NCBI GenBank assembly: GCA_035560415.1
Contig: DATMZG010000096.1
Span: 1-30,947, forward strand
Direction: 5' to 3'
Source of the DNA: DATMXT01 sp035560415
GTDB lineage: Bacteria > Bacillota > Clostridia > Oscillospirales > Feifaniaceae
Length of the DNA stretch: 30,947 nucleotides
In this document: positions 6,739 through 14,123 of the stretch, in pieces
How positions within the stretch are numbered: the first letter of the stretch is position 1
How the letters are laid out: each line of letters opens with the position of its first letter
Program-made: the position numbers and the translations under genes
The notes under the pieces: model-generated
Told to the model about the DNA's origin: nothing
Seen by the model: only the letters and a program-made list of their open reading frames with translations
Databases searched by the model: none

Positions 6739-8130
6739 TCAATTCAATAATTCCGTAAAGATGTTGGCTATATACGGATTCTTCTGCAAAGCTTGATATT
6801 CAACTGTGTTGAATATGCTTCCGGGGTTCGAGCCTTTGACAAAGCCGTATACATTTCCAGAAGCCGCTTTTGCGTATCGCTCCGATAGAATCTTCCATAT
6901 TTCAAGCGCCTGGTCATCAGTAATCGGACTGCCTGGATCAAACAGCTTCAGGCTTTCGAAATATTTGCCGCCGGGAGTCATTTCAAGGGTTGTTTTTCCG
7001 TTGAGTGTTGCAAAGGCTTCAGCCTGAGCTCTGTTTCCTGCTCCAGAATAAAACACTGCCTGATGTGCACTGGTTGAAACGTCAATGTTTTTGGCTTTCT
7101 CGGCAAGATTGGAGTAATCCCCCACACCCTTGATGAGCTCATCTGTGCTGCCAAGCAAATCCCCGGACTCGGGTACGCCTTTGAGCAGATCAGCCATTTC
7201 CGGCGCATTCTCAAGGAGGTCGACGGCCTCGTCCATACTGCCGAGCGTGTCCCCAAGTTTTCCCGCACCTTTTGCCAAGGCGCCGAACTCATCCGCGCTG
7301 CCGAGGAGGTCGGCGGCCTCGTCCATGTACTTCAGCGAGCCGACAAGCGGCAGAAAGCCCACGGCATCGGTCAGCGTCTGGAACAGGTGCTCCCCCGTCC
7401 ACTCCCAGTTTGTCAGGTCATAGGTGAGGTCGCGGATGTCCATCGGGAGGTCGAGGCCCGCCATGCTGAGGGCAAGCTGTGCCAAGGTGCCAAGGGCCGT
7501 GACGTCGTCCGAGTAGTTGCCGAGCGCAACCTGCTCCGCCACCTGCTTTACGACATCTCCAATATCAGTATACGCTCCCTTTGACACGCCCGCAAGCAGA
7601 TTTTCGGACGAGCCGTTCACAGTTGCCGGAGGCGGCGCCATACCGCTCTTGGCCTGCCAGCCGGGGAGGGTGGCACCCGCACCGGCAAAGCGGTTTTTCG
7701 GCATTTCGGCTTGGGGGCTGTCCGAAAAGGTGAAGGGCTTTTGTGGCGGCTCGCTGAGCTCGCCGAGGCGGAGGGCCTGCCCCGTCGGGGTCGTGGGCGC
7801 CTTCGCCTGCGGCTTTGTTGCCGGGGTTGGGGTGGACTGCTTCTGGCTTTGGGCGGCCCTTGCCGCTGCGTCGACCTTCTCCACGCCGGGGTGGAGGGTG
7901 ATTTTGTTGCGTTGGTTTATTGGCGTCGTCTTCTTTTCGGGCTGCGCGGGCTGTGTCCGCTCGACGCCGCTCCTCGCCGAGTCTCCTGCGCCGTAAAAAG
8001 GCGCGCTGTAGTTTGTCGCCACGGGCTGTGCGGGCTGCATGAGTTTTGCGGCGCTCGCTTTATTGTCTGACCACTTTGCAAAGGCTTCCTGCTCTTTTTT
8101 CTTATTGGACCACCGGTCAAAATCCTCCAT
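6739..8130 (-). CDS. Polymorphic toxin with C-terminal ADP-ribosyl-cyclase-like NADase domain
   Basis: The 463 residues fall in three parts. Residues 1-175 are Gln/Pro/Lys/Ala-rich and low in complexity, starting MEDFDRWSNK. Residues 205-275 are a more hydrophobic pre-toxin-like segment (LSMAGLDLPMDIRDLTYD, VGFLPLVGSLKYMDEA), followed by repeats of DLLGS/DLLENAP. Residues 355-463 match the ADP-ribosyl cyclase (CD38) motif order: FYS at 360-362 for FWS, TLE with Glu383 for TLED, W412...LSERYAKAASGNV for the conserved Trp and ASxxFAxxAxGxV helix, then GS...IFNTVE with Glu444 for the catalytic SFGxVE. Members cleave NAD. The C-terminus and downstream genes are AT-rich, unlike the GC-rich N-terminus. 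The start has GGAGG nearby. Placement in a phage structural cluster is unusual. Confidence 0.75.
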   Translation of the reverse strand: MEDFDRWSNKKKEQEAFAKWSDNKASAAKLMQPAQPVATNYSAPFYGAGDSARSGVERTQPAQPEKKTTPINQRNKITLHPGVEKVDAAARAAQSQKQSTPTPATKPQAKAPTTPTGQALRLGELSEPPQKPFTFSDSPQAEMPKNRFAGAGATLPGWQAKSGMAPPPATVNGSSENLLAGVSKGAYTDIGDVVKQVAEQVALGNYSDDVTALGTLAQLALSMAGLDLPMDIRDLTYDLTNWEWTGEHLFQTLTDAVGFLPLVGSLKYMDEAADLLGSADEFGALAKGAGKLGDTLGSMDEAVDLLENAPEMADLLKGVPESGDLLGSTDELIKGVGDYSNLAEKAKNIDVSTSAHQAVFYSGAGNRAQAEAFATLNGKTTLEMTPGGKYFESLKLFDPGSPITDDQALEIWKILSERYAKAASGNVYGFVKGSNPGSIFNTVEYQALQKNPYIANIFTELLN

Positions 8131-8142
8131 GTCCGGCCTCCC

Positions 8143-9105
8143 TTATTTGAGCCGCCCGGCGTAGTAGTCGGTCAGGGCCGTCATGTAGTCGAACCAGGTC
8201 TCGTAATTGGCCACATCTGCCCCACCGACGCCGGTCTTCAGATACTGCTCCTTTTTGGCCTCCCAATCGGCCTGCGACAGGGAGTTTGACATGGCCGCCT
8301 GCAGGGCGTCCTGCTTGACGCCTTGGGCGACCTGCCCCTCATACCACTGGTTTTCAAGTGTCTGCTGCGCCTGACTGTCGGCGTACTGCTTTTGCTGGAA
8401 GGCGCGGCTCTGGTTTTCGCCCTCCCATGAGCGGTCGTCCGACCGGAGGCCGCGCAGCATGTTGATGTTCTGGAGCTGCCGGTCTCCCTCGTCCTGGTAC
8501 ATGGAGTAGGCCAGAGAATAGAGCTCCGGGATTTTGGCGGCGAGCTGCTGCATGTAGCTGTCGTAGGCCCCCTGCGAGGCCGCGGTGGCGTAGGTGGAGG
8601 CGAGGCCGCCGGTGCGGGCTGACACCTGCCCCAGCGTGTCCTTCATCGCGAGGCCGCCGAGGCGGGCGTACTGGTCCGCGTACTGCTGATAGAGCGGGTC
8701 TGCGGTGTAGTCGTAGGAAAAGGGGTCGCGGTTTTGGTATTGCCGCAGGAGTTTGTCAATATTGCCCCCATAGCCGGAGCCGCCGGAGGACGCATTCCCG
8801 GAAGAGAAGCCGCCGTAACTGCCGCCGCCACCGCCGTTGCCGCCATAACTGCCGCCACCACCGCCGTAACTGCCGCCGCCATATTCATTTTGCAGATATG
8901 AGCCTGCGGAAGACAAGTAACTGTTTGTCTTCTCGTTGCCCCGGCCAAGCCGGTCGAGTTTATCGTTGCGCCAGGCCTCATACTGAGCGGCTGACTTCAT
9001 ATCTCCGCGAGCCGCCGCCAAATCCATATACATTTTGTAATCCGTTTCTTCGTCAAGAAACGGACTTTCGTTGTTGCGGAGGTCTTCTTCGTCCCATTTA
9101 CCCAT
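8143..9105 (-). CDS. Phage internal-virion or minor structural protein, intact copy A
   Basis: The protein has 320 residues. Residues 1-65 are charged (DEETDYKMYMDLAAARGDMK), residues 70-110 are a Gly/Ser/Tyr tandem repeat (GGGGSYGG units), and residues 115-200 hold the conserved block DKLLRQYQNRDPFSYDY...YARLGGLAMKDTLGQVSARTGGLAS...SLAYSMYQDEGDRQ. The rest is a helical, Gln-rich tail ending in DYMTALTDYYAGRLK. No signal or membrane segment is seen. Its place after the connector and before the end of the structural cluster suggests an ejection or internal head protein, which is inference. It overlaps the coiled-coil gene by 8 bases, and its SD (AAGGAG) lies inside that gene. A broken second copy lies at 4580-5394. 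Confidence 0.65.
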   Translation of the reverse strand: MGKWDEEDLRNNESPFLDEETDYKMYMDLAAARGDMKSAAQYEAWRNDKLDRLGRGNEKTNSYLSSAGSYLQNEYGGGSYGGGGGSYGGNGGGGGSYGGFSSGNASSGGSGYGGNIDKLLRQYQNRDPFSYDYTADPLYQQYADQYARLGGLAMKDTLGQVSARTGGLASTYATAASQGAYDSYMQQLAAKIPELYSLAYSMYQDEGDRQLQNINMLRGLRSDDRSWEGENQSRAFQQKQYADSQAQQTLENQWYEGQVAQGVKQDALQAAMSNSLSQADWEAKKEQYLKTGVGGADVANYETWFDYMTALTDYYAGRLK

Positions 9106-9280
9106 TGTTTTCCAGCTCCTTTACTCTCGCTTCAAGGGCCGCAAGCTTGCGGCCCATTTTCACCGCGTAGTCCTCAACCGACTGCTGCATGTAGCCGACA
9201 TAGGCCGCAAGCTCGGAGAGGCGGGCTTCGACCTCCTGCGCGGGGATGGCGCCGAGGTCGCGGTCAAACACGCCGGCCAT
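9098..9280 (-). CDS. Small coiled-coil phage structural protein, copy A
   Basis: A 60-residue protein, almost all amphipathic helix with heptad spacing (LSELAAYVGYMQQS, LAALEARVKELE). Its start codon directly follows the connector stop codon (TGA-ATG) and its end overlaps the next gene, so it is translated in a tight chain. A near-identical copy is at 5378-5569. Function unknown; the invariant position between the connector and the internal-virion-like protein in both copies suggests it works with one of them. Confidence 0.7.
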   Translation of the reverse strand: MAGVFDRDLGAIPAQEVEARLSELAAYVGYMQQSVEDYAVKMGRKLAALEARVKELENNG

Positions 9281-9637
9281 TCACATCACCTTAAACCCTT
9301 CCGACGACGCCGGGCGGTGGGCCCGCCTGTGCCGGCGGGCGTACTCGCCCATTGCCTCCTCGAAGAGGGCGGCCGAGACGTTCATGGCGTCGTACTCGCT
9401 GCCCAGAAAGTCTGTCATGGCCGTGATGTAGAGCCCGTAGAGCCGGTCATATGGAGGGCCTACGAGCAGCGCCGTATCACCGTCGTCCGGCCAGACGTAG
9501 GTCACGGGGGCCTCTTCTCCGTGCACCTCGGTGGAAATTTTGGCGTCGACCTCCGACAGCCAGGCCGTTTTCTGCGCCGGCGTGCAGGCGTTGGGGCGCA
9601 GCTCGTCTACCTTTGCGATGACTTCATTGATTGTCAC
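9281..9637 (-). CDS. Phage head-tail connector-like protein, copy A
   Basis: A 118-residue protein beginning TINEVIAKVDELRPN with a GTG start preceded by AGGGAGAT. The N-terminal helical part (CTPAQKTAWLSEVDAKI) is followed by APVTYVWPDDGDT and the motif YDRLYGLYITAMTDFLGSEYDAMNVSAALFEEA. This pattern (start-site helix, P-Y-x-x-L-Y-x-x-Y, then a x-Y-D-x-x-N-x-S-x-x-L-F helix) is one I associate with small head-completion or adaptor proteins of Firmicutes phages. It lies next to the large head-tail protein, which fits. A 5'-truncated copy lies at 5570-5840. Confidence 0.65.
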   Translation of the reverse strand: MTINEVIAKVDELRPNACTPAQKTAWLSEVDAKISTEVHGEEAPVTYVWPDDGDTALLVGPPYDRLYGLYITAMTDFLGSEYDAMNVSAALFEEAMGEYARRHRRAHRPASSEGFKVM

Positions 9638-9643
9638 TTATAC

Positions 9644-11650
9644 CTATCTCCCTTCATTTCCGACTCGAAATATCCGCTCGGCGCAGCGGATGACGCAGGC
9701 CCCCTCCCCGGACAGGCGCACGCGGTAGCTGTCGCACCTGCGGGGCATGATGGGGATGGTCAGGGTCGGCGCGTTTGTGCCAGCCGATGTGAAGACGCGC
9801 CGCCACGGCTCATTGTCGCAGGAGAGCTCGGCCATCATCCACGCCCCTTCGCCGAGCTCGCAGCGCAGCACGAGCTTTGACGGGCTCTTGCGGGCCATAA
9901 CCCCTTCCGTGAAGGGCGCAAGCTCGGCCATCCACGGCACGGCCTCGGCTGAGTCCGCCGCCTGCGCCAGGACGACGGCGTCGCCGTATACGTCGTCTTG
10001 CGCCTCGCGCCCCTGCACAAAGTGCAGCTTGCCGTCGACCGTGGCGAAGGACAGCGCGAACGTGTCGTCCTCCCTGAGCCACAGGCCCTTGCGGGTGTCG
10101 TAGACAAAGAGCCCCCAGCCGCCGCCCGCCTCCTTGGCTGAGAGGGTATAGAAGGTGTCGACGGCGCCGGCCTGCCCCCGCGTAAACCGCTTTTCGCCAA
10201 AGGCGGCCGAGACGAGGGCCGGCGTGTTGCCGGCGAAGGCGTAGACCCCGTCCCGCCCTAAGTAATAGAGCACTGAGCCGATGTTTACAAGCGTCCCCGC
10301 CGCGCCCTCTTTGACGCCGAACATCGGCCGCTCGGCGACGGAAAATTCGGCCGGGAAGTCGCCGTAGACGCGGTGCAGCGTGTTCTCCTTGAAGCACAAA
10401 ACCGAGCGGTCGTACTTGCAGATGCCGGTGAAGTCCCCCTCGCTGCCGACGGCGGCGGCGTAGCTGTCAAGGGCGCTCCCCTCAAAGAGATAGAAGTTTG
10501 TCGGGTCGCCCAAAGCCGATGCGTAAACGGTGTTTTCGGCGCGGCTGACGCCCCAGAGCCGGTTTTGGCTTTCGCAGACGTAGTCGAGGTCGGGGAACAC
10601 TCTGGAAACCGTCAGCTGGCCGGTCTGCGTGCCGGCCGTGAAAGTCCCGTCCGAGAAGGTGATGGTGGTGTCGGTCAGCGCGACGATGGGCTTTCTGACA
10701 ATGTTGTTCTCGGCCGCCTCGGCCCCCGTGACCGTGACCGGCGTGCCCACGCTGAAAACCTTGGTCAATGTGCCGTTCGCATAGTTTGCGTCATGGATTT
10801 CGAGGGTCATTTTAGTATAATACGTGTATTTGTTGTGCTTTCCCTCTTCCTCCCCTTCGCTGGTTCTTGTCACGGACAAAATTTTGGCGTAGACGCCCTG
10901 GTCGTTGTTGTCGAGAAACGGGGCCGCGACGGTTACGACCCCGTTGTTGGTCGTCTTTTCCGTTTGCCTGTTGAGCACATACGAGGTCGGGATGGCTGCC
11001 TTTTGGAGCATGACATACTTCCCGACGGCGGCGTCTGTCCAGGCGCGGGCCTTGCCCCCTCCGGTGAGCGTCCACGTCTTTGTCCCGTCGTCCCACGACA
11101 CGGAGGTGTACTGCCGAATGTAGTTGTGGATATACGTGTTTTGAAAAGGATTGTCGTATTCGAGGTAATAATCTATGAGCAGCACCTCCAGTGTCCCGAG
11201 GATTTCCGGCGAGGTGATGGTCAGCGCAGCGGTCGTGAAAGTCGCGGTCTCGCCGGCCCTTGAAGTGACCGACGCCTCCAAAGGCTTCACTTCGCGGTTC
11301 GTGAGGTCGAGGTAAATTTTGTCCGGGAAAACGCAGAGCTTGGTGCCCACGACCGCGAACTGCTTCTCCCCCGGCGCGACGGTGGCGACGGGCTGCCCGT
11401 CGAGCTTTAAGTCAGTGCCGTCGACGGCGACAAGGCCGTTCCAGCTGTAGAGGGCCGACGGGGCCGCGTAGCCCGCAAGCTCCCCCCTGCCCCCCCGCTG
11501 CGAGAGGGCGGGGAACGCGCGGGACGACAGGTTGCGGCAGTCCCGCAGCTCCCCCGCCTCGCCCTGCGCCCCCTCCCCGAAATTGAGGCCCAAAAAGCCT
11601 GTCAGTTGCCGCTTATGGTTGGCGCGGCCGGCCGGAATTCTCGGCAGCAT
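9644..11650 (-). CDS. Large phage head-tail/DNA-stabilization-like structural protein
   Basis: This 668-residue protein has no signal peptide and is dominated by beta-strand patterns. Features include an early GFLGLNFGEGAQGEAGELRD segment, a central beta-rich region, the motif NRLWGVSRAENTVYASALGDPTNF near residues 360-385, and DRSVLCFKENTLHRVYGDFPAEFSVAERP. The 'RLWG...N-TVYAS-LGDP-NF' pattern recalls tail-hub or P22 gp10-like packaged-DNA stabilization proteins of short-tailed phages. Its position after lysis genes and before the connector is consistent, but the assignment is by pattern only. The ATG follows AAGGAGG at good spacing. Codon use matches the rest of the phage block. Confidence 0.6.
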   Translation of the reverse strand: MLPRIPAGRANHKRQLTGFLGLNFGEGAQGEAGELRDCRNLSSRAFPALSQRGGRGELAGYAAPSALYSWNGLVAVDGTDLKLDGQPVATVAPGEKQFAVVGTKLCVFPDKIYLDLTNREVKPLEASVTSRAGETATFTTAALTITSPEILGTLEVLLIDYYLEYDNPFQNTYIHNYIRQYTSVSWDDGTKTWTLTGGGKARAWTDAAVGKYVMLQKAAIPTSYVLNRQTEKTTNNGVVTVAAPFLDNNDQGVYAKILSVTRTSEGEEEGKHNKYTYYTKMTLEIHDANYANGTLTKVFSVGTPVTVTGAEAAENNIVRKPIVALTDTTITFSDGTFTAGTQTGQLTVSRVFPDLDYVCESQNRLWGVSRAENTVYASALGDPTNFYLFEGSALDSYAAAVGSEGDFTGICKYDRSVLCFKENTLHRVYGDFPAEFSVAERPMFGVKEGAAGTLVNIGSVLYYLGRDGVYAFAGNTPALVSAAFGEKRFTRGQAGAVDTFYTLSAKEAGGGWGLFVYDTRKGLWLREDDTFALSFATVDGKLHFVQGREAQDDVYGDAVVLAQAADSAEAVPWMAELAPFTEGVMARKSPSKLVLRCELGEGAWMMAELSCDNEPWRRVFTSAGTNAPTLTIPIMPRRCDSYRVRLSGEGACVIRCAERIFRVGNEGR

Positions 11651-11663
11651 GGTCTATGCCTCC

Positions 11664-12698
11664 TTAAAATGTGATGAGCGCGGCGAGCTGGCGGTTGCCC
11701 TCCGAGACGATTTTGTTTTTGCCGCCAAAGTCCAAAATCGTGCTGCCCCCGCCGTCGCCCAAGAGGGCGTGGCGCAGGCCGAGACTTCCGGCGCAGTCCT
11801 GAATTTCGGCGTAGGAGGCCGCCGCCCCGGACTTTTTGGAGGCGAAGACATAGTAGCGCAAGAGCCCATCCCCGCCCACGCCGAGAATGGCGTGGGTCGT
11901 GGGGTAAAGCGGGGAGGTGTCCCACCCTTCGGAAAGGGCCTCCTGCAGGGTGGCGCGCCGCCCGTCCGTGAGGAGGGGCAGGCCCGAGACGGCCTGCCGG
12001 ACGCCTGCGGGCGGGGTTTTGCCAAAGCCGACGGCGAGGGCGGCGTCAAGCCAGATGGTCGAAAAGGCGCCGCCTTTGGCGAGGGGCGCGCCGTCCGCGA
12101 TGACGTTGCCGACAGGGACGGCGCCCGAGGCCTGAAAGGGGAAGCAGGCGTAGTTTTGAATGGCCGTCGTGCGCTTGCCCTTTCGCCAGTCGAGCACTTT
12201 GAAGCGCTCGGGCGGGATGGCGATGGCGTGTAAAACCGGCAGTTCACAATATGTGGACATGACTTTTACCTCCATTTTTTCCTCCATTTTCTCCGCGATA
12301 AAGGCCGCCGGGTCGACTGTCGCGGGGTAGCGGTAGGCCCCCTTGTGAATTTCGAGGTGCAGGTGGGGGCCGGTGGCGGCCCCCGTCGCGCCCTCGCGCC
12401 CGAGGGCGGTGTCCCGGGTGACGGGCTGGCCCTCTTTCACAAGGCAGGCCGACAAATGCGCGTAGAGGGAGAGGCAGCCGTCCGGGTGCTGTACCGAGAC
12501 GTAGTTGCCGTAGGCCGCGGAGGCGGCGGCGCGAAGGACAGTCCCCGCCGCGATTGGGTGGACAAGGCCGTCGCCGCCGGCTGCGCGGGAGACGAGGTCG
12601 AGCCCCGAGTGGTAGCCGCACTTCCATGCGGCGCCCTTCTTCCCGAAGGGGCATGTGACTGCGTAGGGCTCCTTAAAGGGCCAATTGTATGTAGTCAT
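11664..12698 (-). CDS. Two-domain endolysin: M23 metallopeptidase plus NAGPA-type phosphodiester glycosidase
   Basis: The protein has 344 residues. Residues 1-135 are a peptidase M23 (lysostaphin/LytM-type) domain with His30 and Asp34 (YHSGLDLV), YAHLS at 79-83 and the zinc-binding GPHLHLEIH (His112, His114), expected to cut peptidoglycan cross-bridges. A short charged linker (KMEEKMEVKV) leads into residues 147-344, a NAGPA-like domain with AIQNYACFPFQ, FSTIWLDAAL and the hallmark GDGGGSTIL; this family hydrolyses sugar phosphodiesters. It lies right after the holin with a 4-base gap. No signal peptide is present, so it is holin-dependent. A strong internal ribosome binding site precedes Met147, so the second domain may also be made alone. 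A longer frame upstream lacks an SD. Confidence 0.85.
   Translation of the reverse strand: MTTYNWPFKEPYAVTCPFGKKGAAWKCGYHSGLDLVSRAAGGDGLVHPIAAGTVLRAAASAAYGNYVSVQHPDGCLSLYAHLSACLVKEGQPVTRDTALGREGATGAATGPHLHLEIHKGAYRYPATVDPAAFIAEKMEEKMEVKVMSTYCELPVLHAIAIPPERFKVLDWRKGKRTTAIQNYACFPFQASGAVPVGNVIADGAPLAKGGAFSTIWLDAALAVGFGKTPPAGVRQAVSGLPLLTDGRRATLQEALSEGWDTSPLYPTTHAILGVGGDGLLRYYVFASKKSGAAASYAEIQDCAGSLGLRHALLGDGGGSTILDFGGKNKIVSEGNRQLAALITF
12258..12273 (-). promoter_or_regulatory. Internal ribosome binding site within endolysin gene
   Basis: On the minus strand GGAGGTAAAAGTCATG gives a consensus SD eight bases before an in-frame ATG (start at 12260), exactly at the junction between the M23 and NAGPA domains. 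A second product of about 198 residues would be the NAGPA domain alone. Confidence 0.6.
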
Positions 12699-12702
12699 GG
12701 GG

Positions 12703-12960
12703 TCACTCCGACAGTTGTTTGACAACCTGATTGAGCCCCGTGGAGGCAAAGCCCGACACCGCGCCCACCGCAAAGGCCGTGATGAAGTCCGACGCCGGAA
12801 AGTCCGGCACGGTGAAAAGGGCCGCGACCCCTAAGAGCCCGCCGAACATGCCGCAGAGGGTCGGAATCCACTTGTTGTCCAAAGCTGAGGCCTTTGCCGT
12901 GAGCCCGGCCAGATAGCAGATGGCCGTGATGACCGGAATGGTGGTGATGCCAAAATCCAT
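12703..12960 (-). CDS. Phage holin family protein
   Basis: An 85-residue protein with three hydrophobic segments at about 5-25 (ITTIPVITAICYLAGLTAKA), 31-50 (WIPTLCGMFGGLLGVAALF) and 58-76 (DFITAFAVGAVSGFASTGL), and a polar C-terminus. The arrangement, with a D-N-K-W-I-P stretch between the first two segments, matches a common small holin family of Firmicutes phages. Holins open the membrane for the endolysin, which follows immediately. The ATG at 12960 follows GAGGTTCAATC; a longer upstream frame overlaps another gene and is not supported. Confidence 0.85.
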   Translation of the reverse strand: MDFGITTIPVITAICYLAGLTAKASALDNKWIPTLCGMFGGLLGVAALFTVPDFPASDFITAFAVGAVSGFASTGLNQVVKQLSE

Positions 12961-12973
12961 GATTGAACCTCCT

Positions 12974-13204
12974 CTATGCTTTTTTGTCCTTGACTTCAAG
13001 TACCGTGATTCTTGTCTCGTGGTTGTCGAGCCGCCCGTCCATCTCCCGCGCACAGTCTTCAGCGCACTCCACGCGCCTGTAGAGCGCGTCGACCAGCACC
13101 GCCGTCTTGGCGGCGCTTGCGCTGTAGGAGGCGACGGGCTTGGCCAGCAGCGCAAAAAGCCCCGCAAGGACGACCAATACTGTGACAACTGACCATTCAT
13201 TCAT
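12974..13204 (-). CDS. Membrane-anchored coiled-coil lysis-module protein
   Basis: A 76-residue protein. Residues 5-26 are one transmembrane helix (VVTVLVVLAGLFALLAKPVA), and residues 38-75 are a charged coiled coil (LVDALYRRVECAEDCAREMDGRLDNHETRITVLEV). One TM helix plus coiled coil beside a holin is the plan of XhlA-type or Rz-like lysis accessory proteins, but orientation differs from some (TM here is N-terminal). The ATG at 13204 follows AAGGAG. The repeat array begins right upstream of that SD. Confidence 0.65.
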   Translation of the reverse strand: MNEWSVVTVLVVLAGLFALLAKPVASYSASAAKTAVLVDALYRRVECAEDCAREMDGRLDNHETRITVLEVKDKKA

Positions 13205-13217
13205 GATTTTTCTCCTT

Positions 13218-13551
13218 CCCTGTTGCAACTAAGGGATTTTGTGCGGCCGGCCGCACCGGGCCCTGTGCGGGCAATAGGCTTTTGCCTGTTGCGACTAAGG
13301 TGTTTTGCGCGCAAGCGGGAGCTTGCTCCAAAACCCCTAAGTCGCTGCCACTCGTGCGCCGCCCTTCATCTGCCACAGGCAGCGGGCGGTGCACTCCCCA
13401 CTCGCTCGGTTCCCTTCATCCGCCACAGGCGGCGGTCACCTCGCTCCCCACAGGCAGCGGGAGCCGAACTCCCCACAGGCGGCGGGAGCCGAACTCCCCA
13501 CAGGCGGCGGTCACCTCGCTCCCCACAGGCGGCGGCCGCCTCGCTCCTCAC
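13218..13551. repeat. Palindromic and 25-bp tandem repeat array, second locus
   Basis: This gene-free stretch belongs to the same family as 4653-4876. It starts CCCTGTTGCAACTAAGG, contains a half-element with the palindrome TGCGGCCGGCCGCA, and then a full stem-loop (GCGACTAAGG...TAAGTCGC, 13290-13350). A hairpin follows with TTCAT-CTGCC-ACA-GGCAG as its core. From 13420 to 13551 it becomes a 25-bp tandem repeat of constant CCCCACAGGCGGCGG plus a variable ~10-base end (GAGCCGAACT, TCACCTCGCT or CCGCCTCGCT). Stem bases change together with their partners between loci. No sizeable gene is supported here. Confidence 0.85.
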
Positions 13552-13584
13552 TCATTCATGCGTGTGCCTCCCCTCTCCTATTTG

Positions 13585-13728
13585 TCACTCGGCATAGGCT
13601 TCCCCGGTGAGCTCCTCGTAGTCGGCGGGCGCGAAAGACACGGTCGCCTTGCGCACGAGGGCCGCCAGCATTTCGGTGCTCCAAAGGCCCCTGTCGTAGT
13701 TCTTCTTTGCAAGCTCTTTTGTGGTCAT
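13585..13728 (-). CDS. xkdX: XkdX family phage protein
   Basis: A 47-residue protein starting MTTKELAKKNYDRGLWSTEM and ending YEELTGEAYAE. The spacing of Y-D-x-G-L-W-(T/S)-x-E-M and a C-terminal (Y)-x-E-(I/L)-T-G-E-x-Y is the signature of the short XkdX family found among tail-fibre genes of Firmicutes phages and PBSX. The ATG has GGAGG eleven bases upstream. It lies 12 bases after a 122-residue fibre-region protein, consistent with one transcript. Function in XkdX is not established. Confidence 0.85.
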   Translation of the reverse strand: MTTKELAKKNYDRGLWSTEMLAALVRKATVSFAPADYEELTGEAYAE

Positions 13729-13740
13729 GGATTTTTCCTC

Positions 13741-14109
13741 CTACAGCGTCATCAGATTTTGAAATTCCATCGCGGCCGCGATGCGCTCCTCGGCCGTCAC
13801 GGGCGGCGCGAGAATTTCCGTTTCAAAGAGATAAATCGCGTCGCAGACCTCCGCGCCCGTCATGGCCTCGGTGATGAGGGGGCAGGTGCTGTCCGGCGAG
13901 ACCGCTTTGCGCTCCTCAATGAGCTTTTTGTAGACCGCCCTGCTCTGCTCGAGCTCCATGAAGACGCCCATGTTGATGGGGGCGTCGCAGATGATGAAGT
14001 CGGCCACCTGCGCAAGCGGGGTTTTGGCGAACACCTGCTCCGGCGTGAACATGGTCCCCGCGGGGGTATAGAGGTTGTCCGTTTTGTTCCAGATTTTGTA
14101 GCCTGCCAT
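13741..14109 (-). CDS. Phage fibre-region protein of unknown function
   Basis: A 122-residue soluble protein starting MAGYKIWNKTDNLYTPAGTMFTPEQVFAKTP. The rest is helical and acidic (FMELEQSRAVYKKLIEERKA, AEERIAAAMEFQNLM). Proteins of this kind (short 'Y-K-I-W-N-K-x-D-x-L-Y-x-P-x-G' start, then a helix) are common directly before XkdX in Firmicutes phages, where they may be fibre-attachment or chaperone-like. I cannot name a family with certainty. The ATG follows AAAGGAG. It lies between the Kelch-like fibre and XkdX. Confidence 0.7.
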   Translation of the reverse strand: MAGYKIWNKTDNLYTPAGTMFTPEQVFAKTPLAQVADFIICDAPINMGVFMELEQSRAVYKKLIEERKAVSPDSTCPLITEAMTGAEVCDAIYLFETEILAPPVTAEERIAAAMEFQNLMTL

Positions 14110-14123
14110 AATATCGCTCCTTT

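Noticed and set aside
13420..13551. Possible CRISPR array
   Set aside because: The unit is only 25 bp with a variable part of about 10 bases, several of the variable parts recur, and no cas genes are near.
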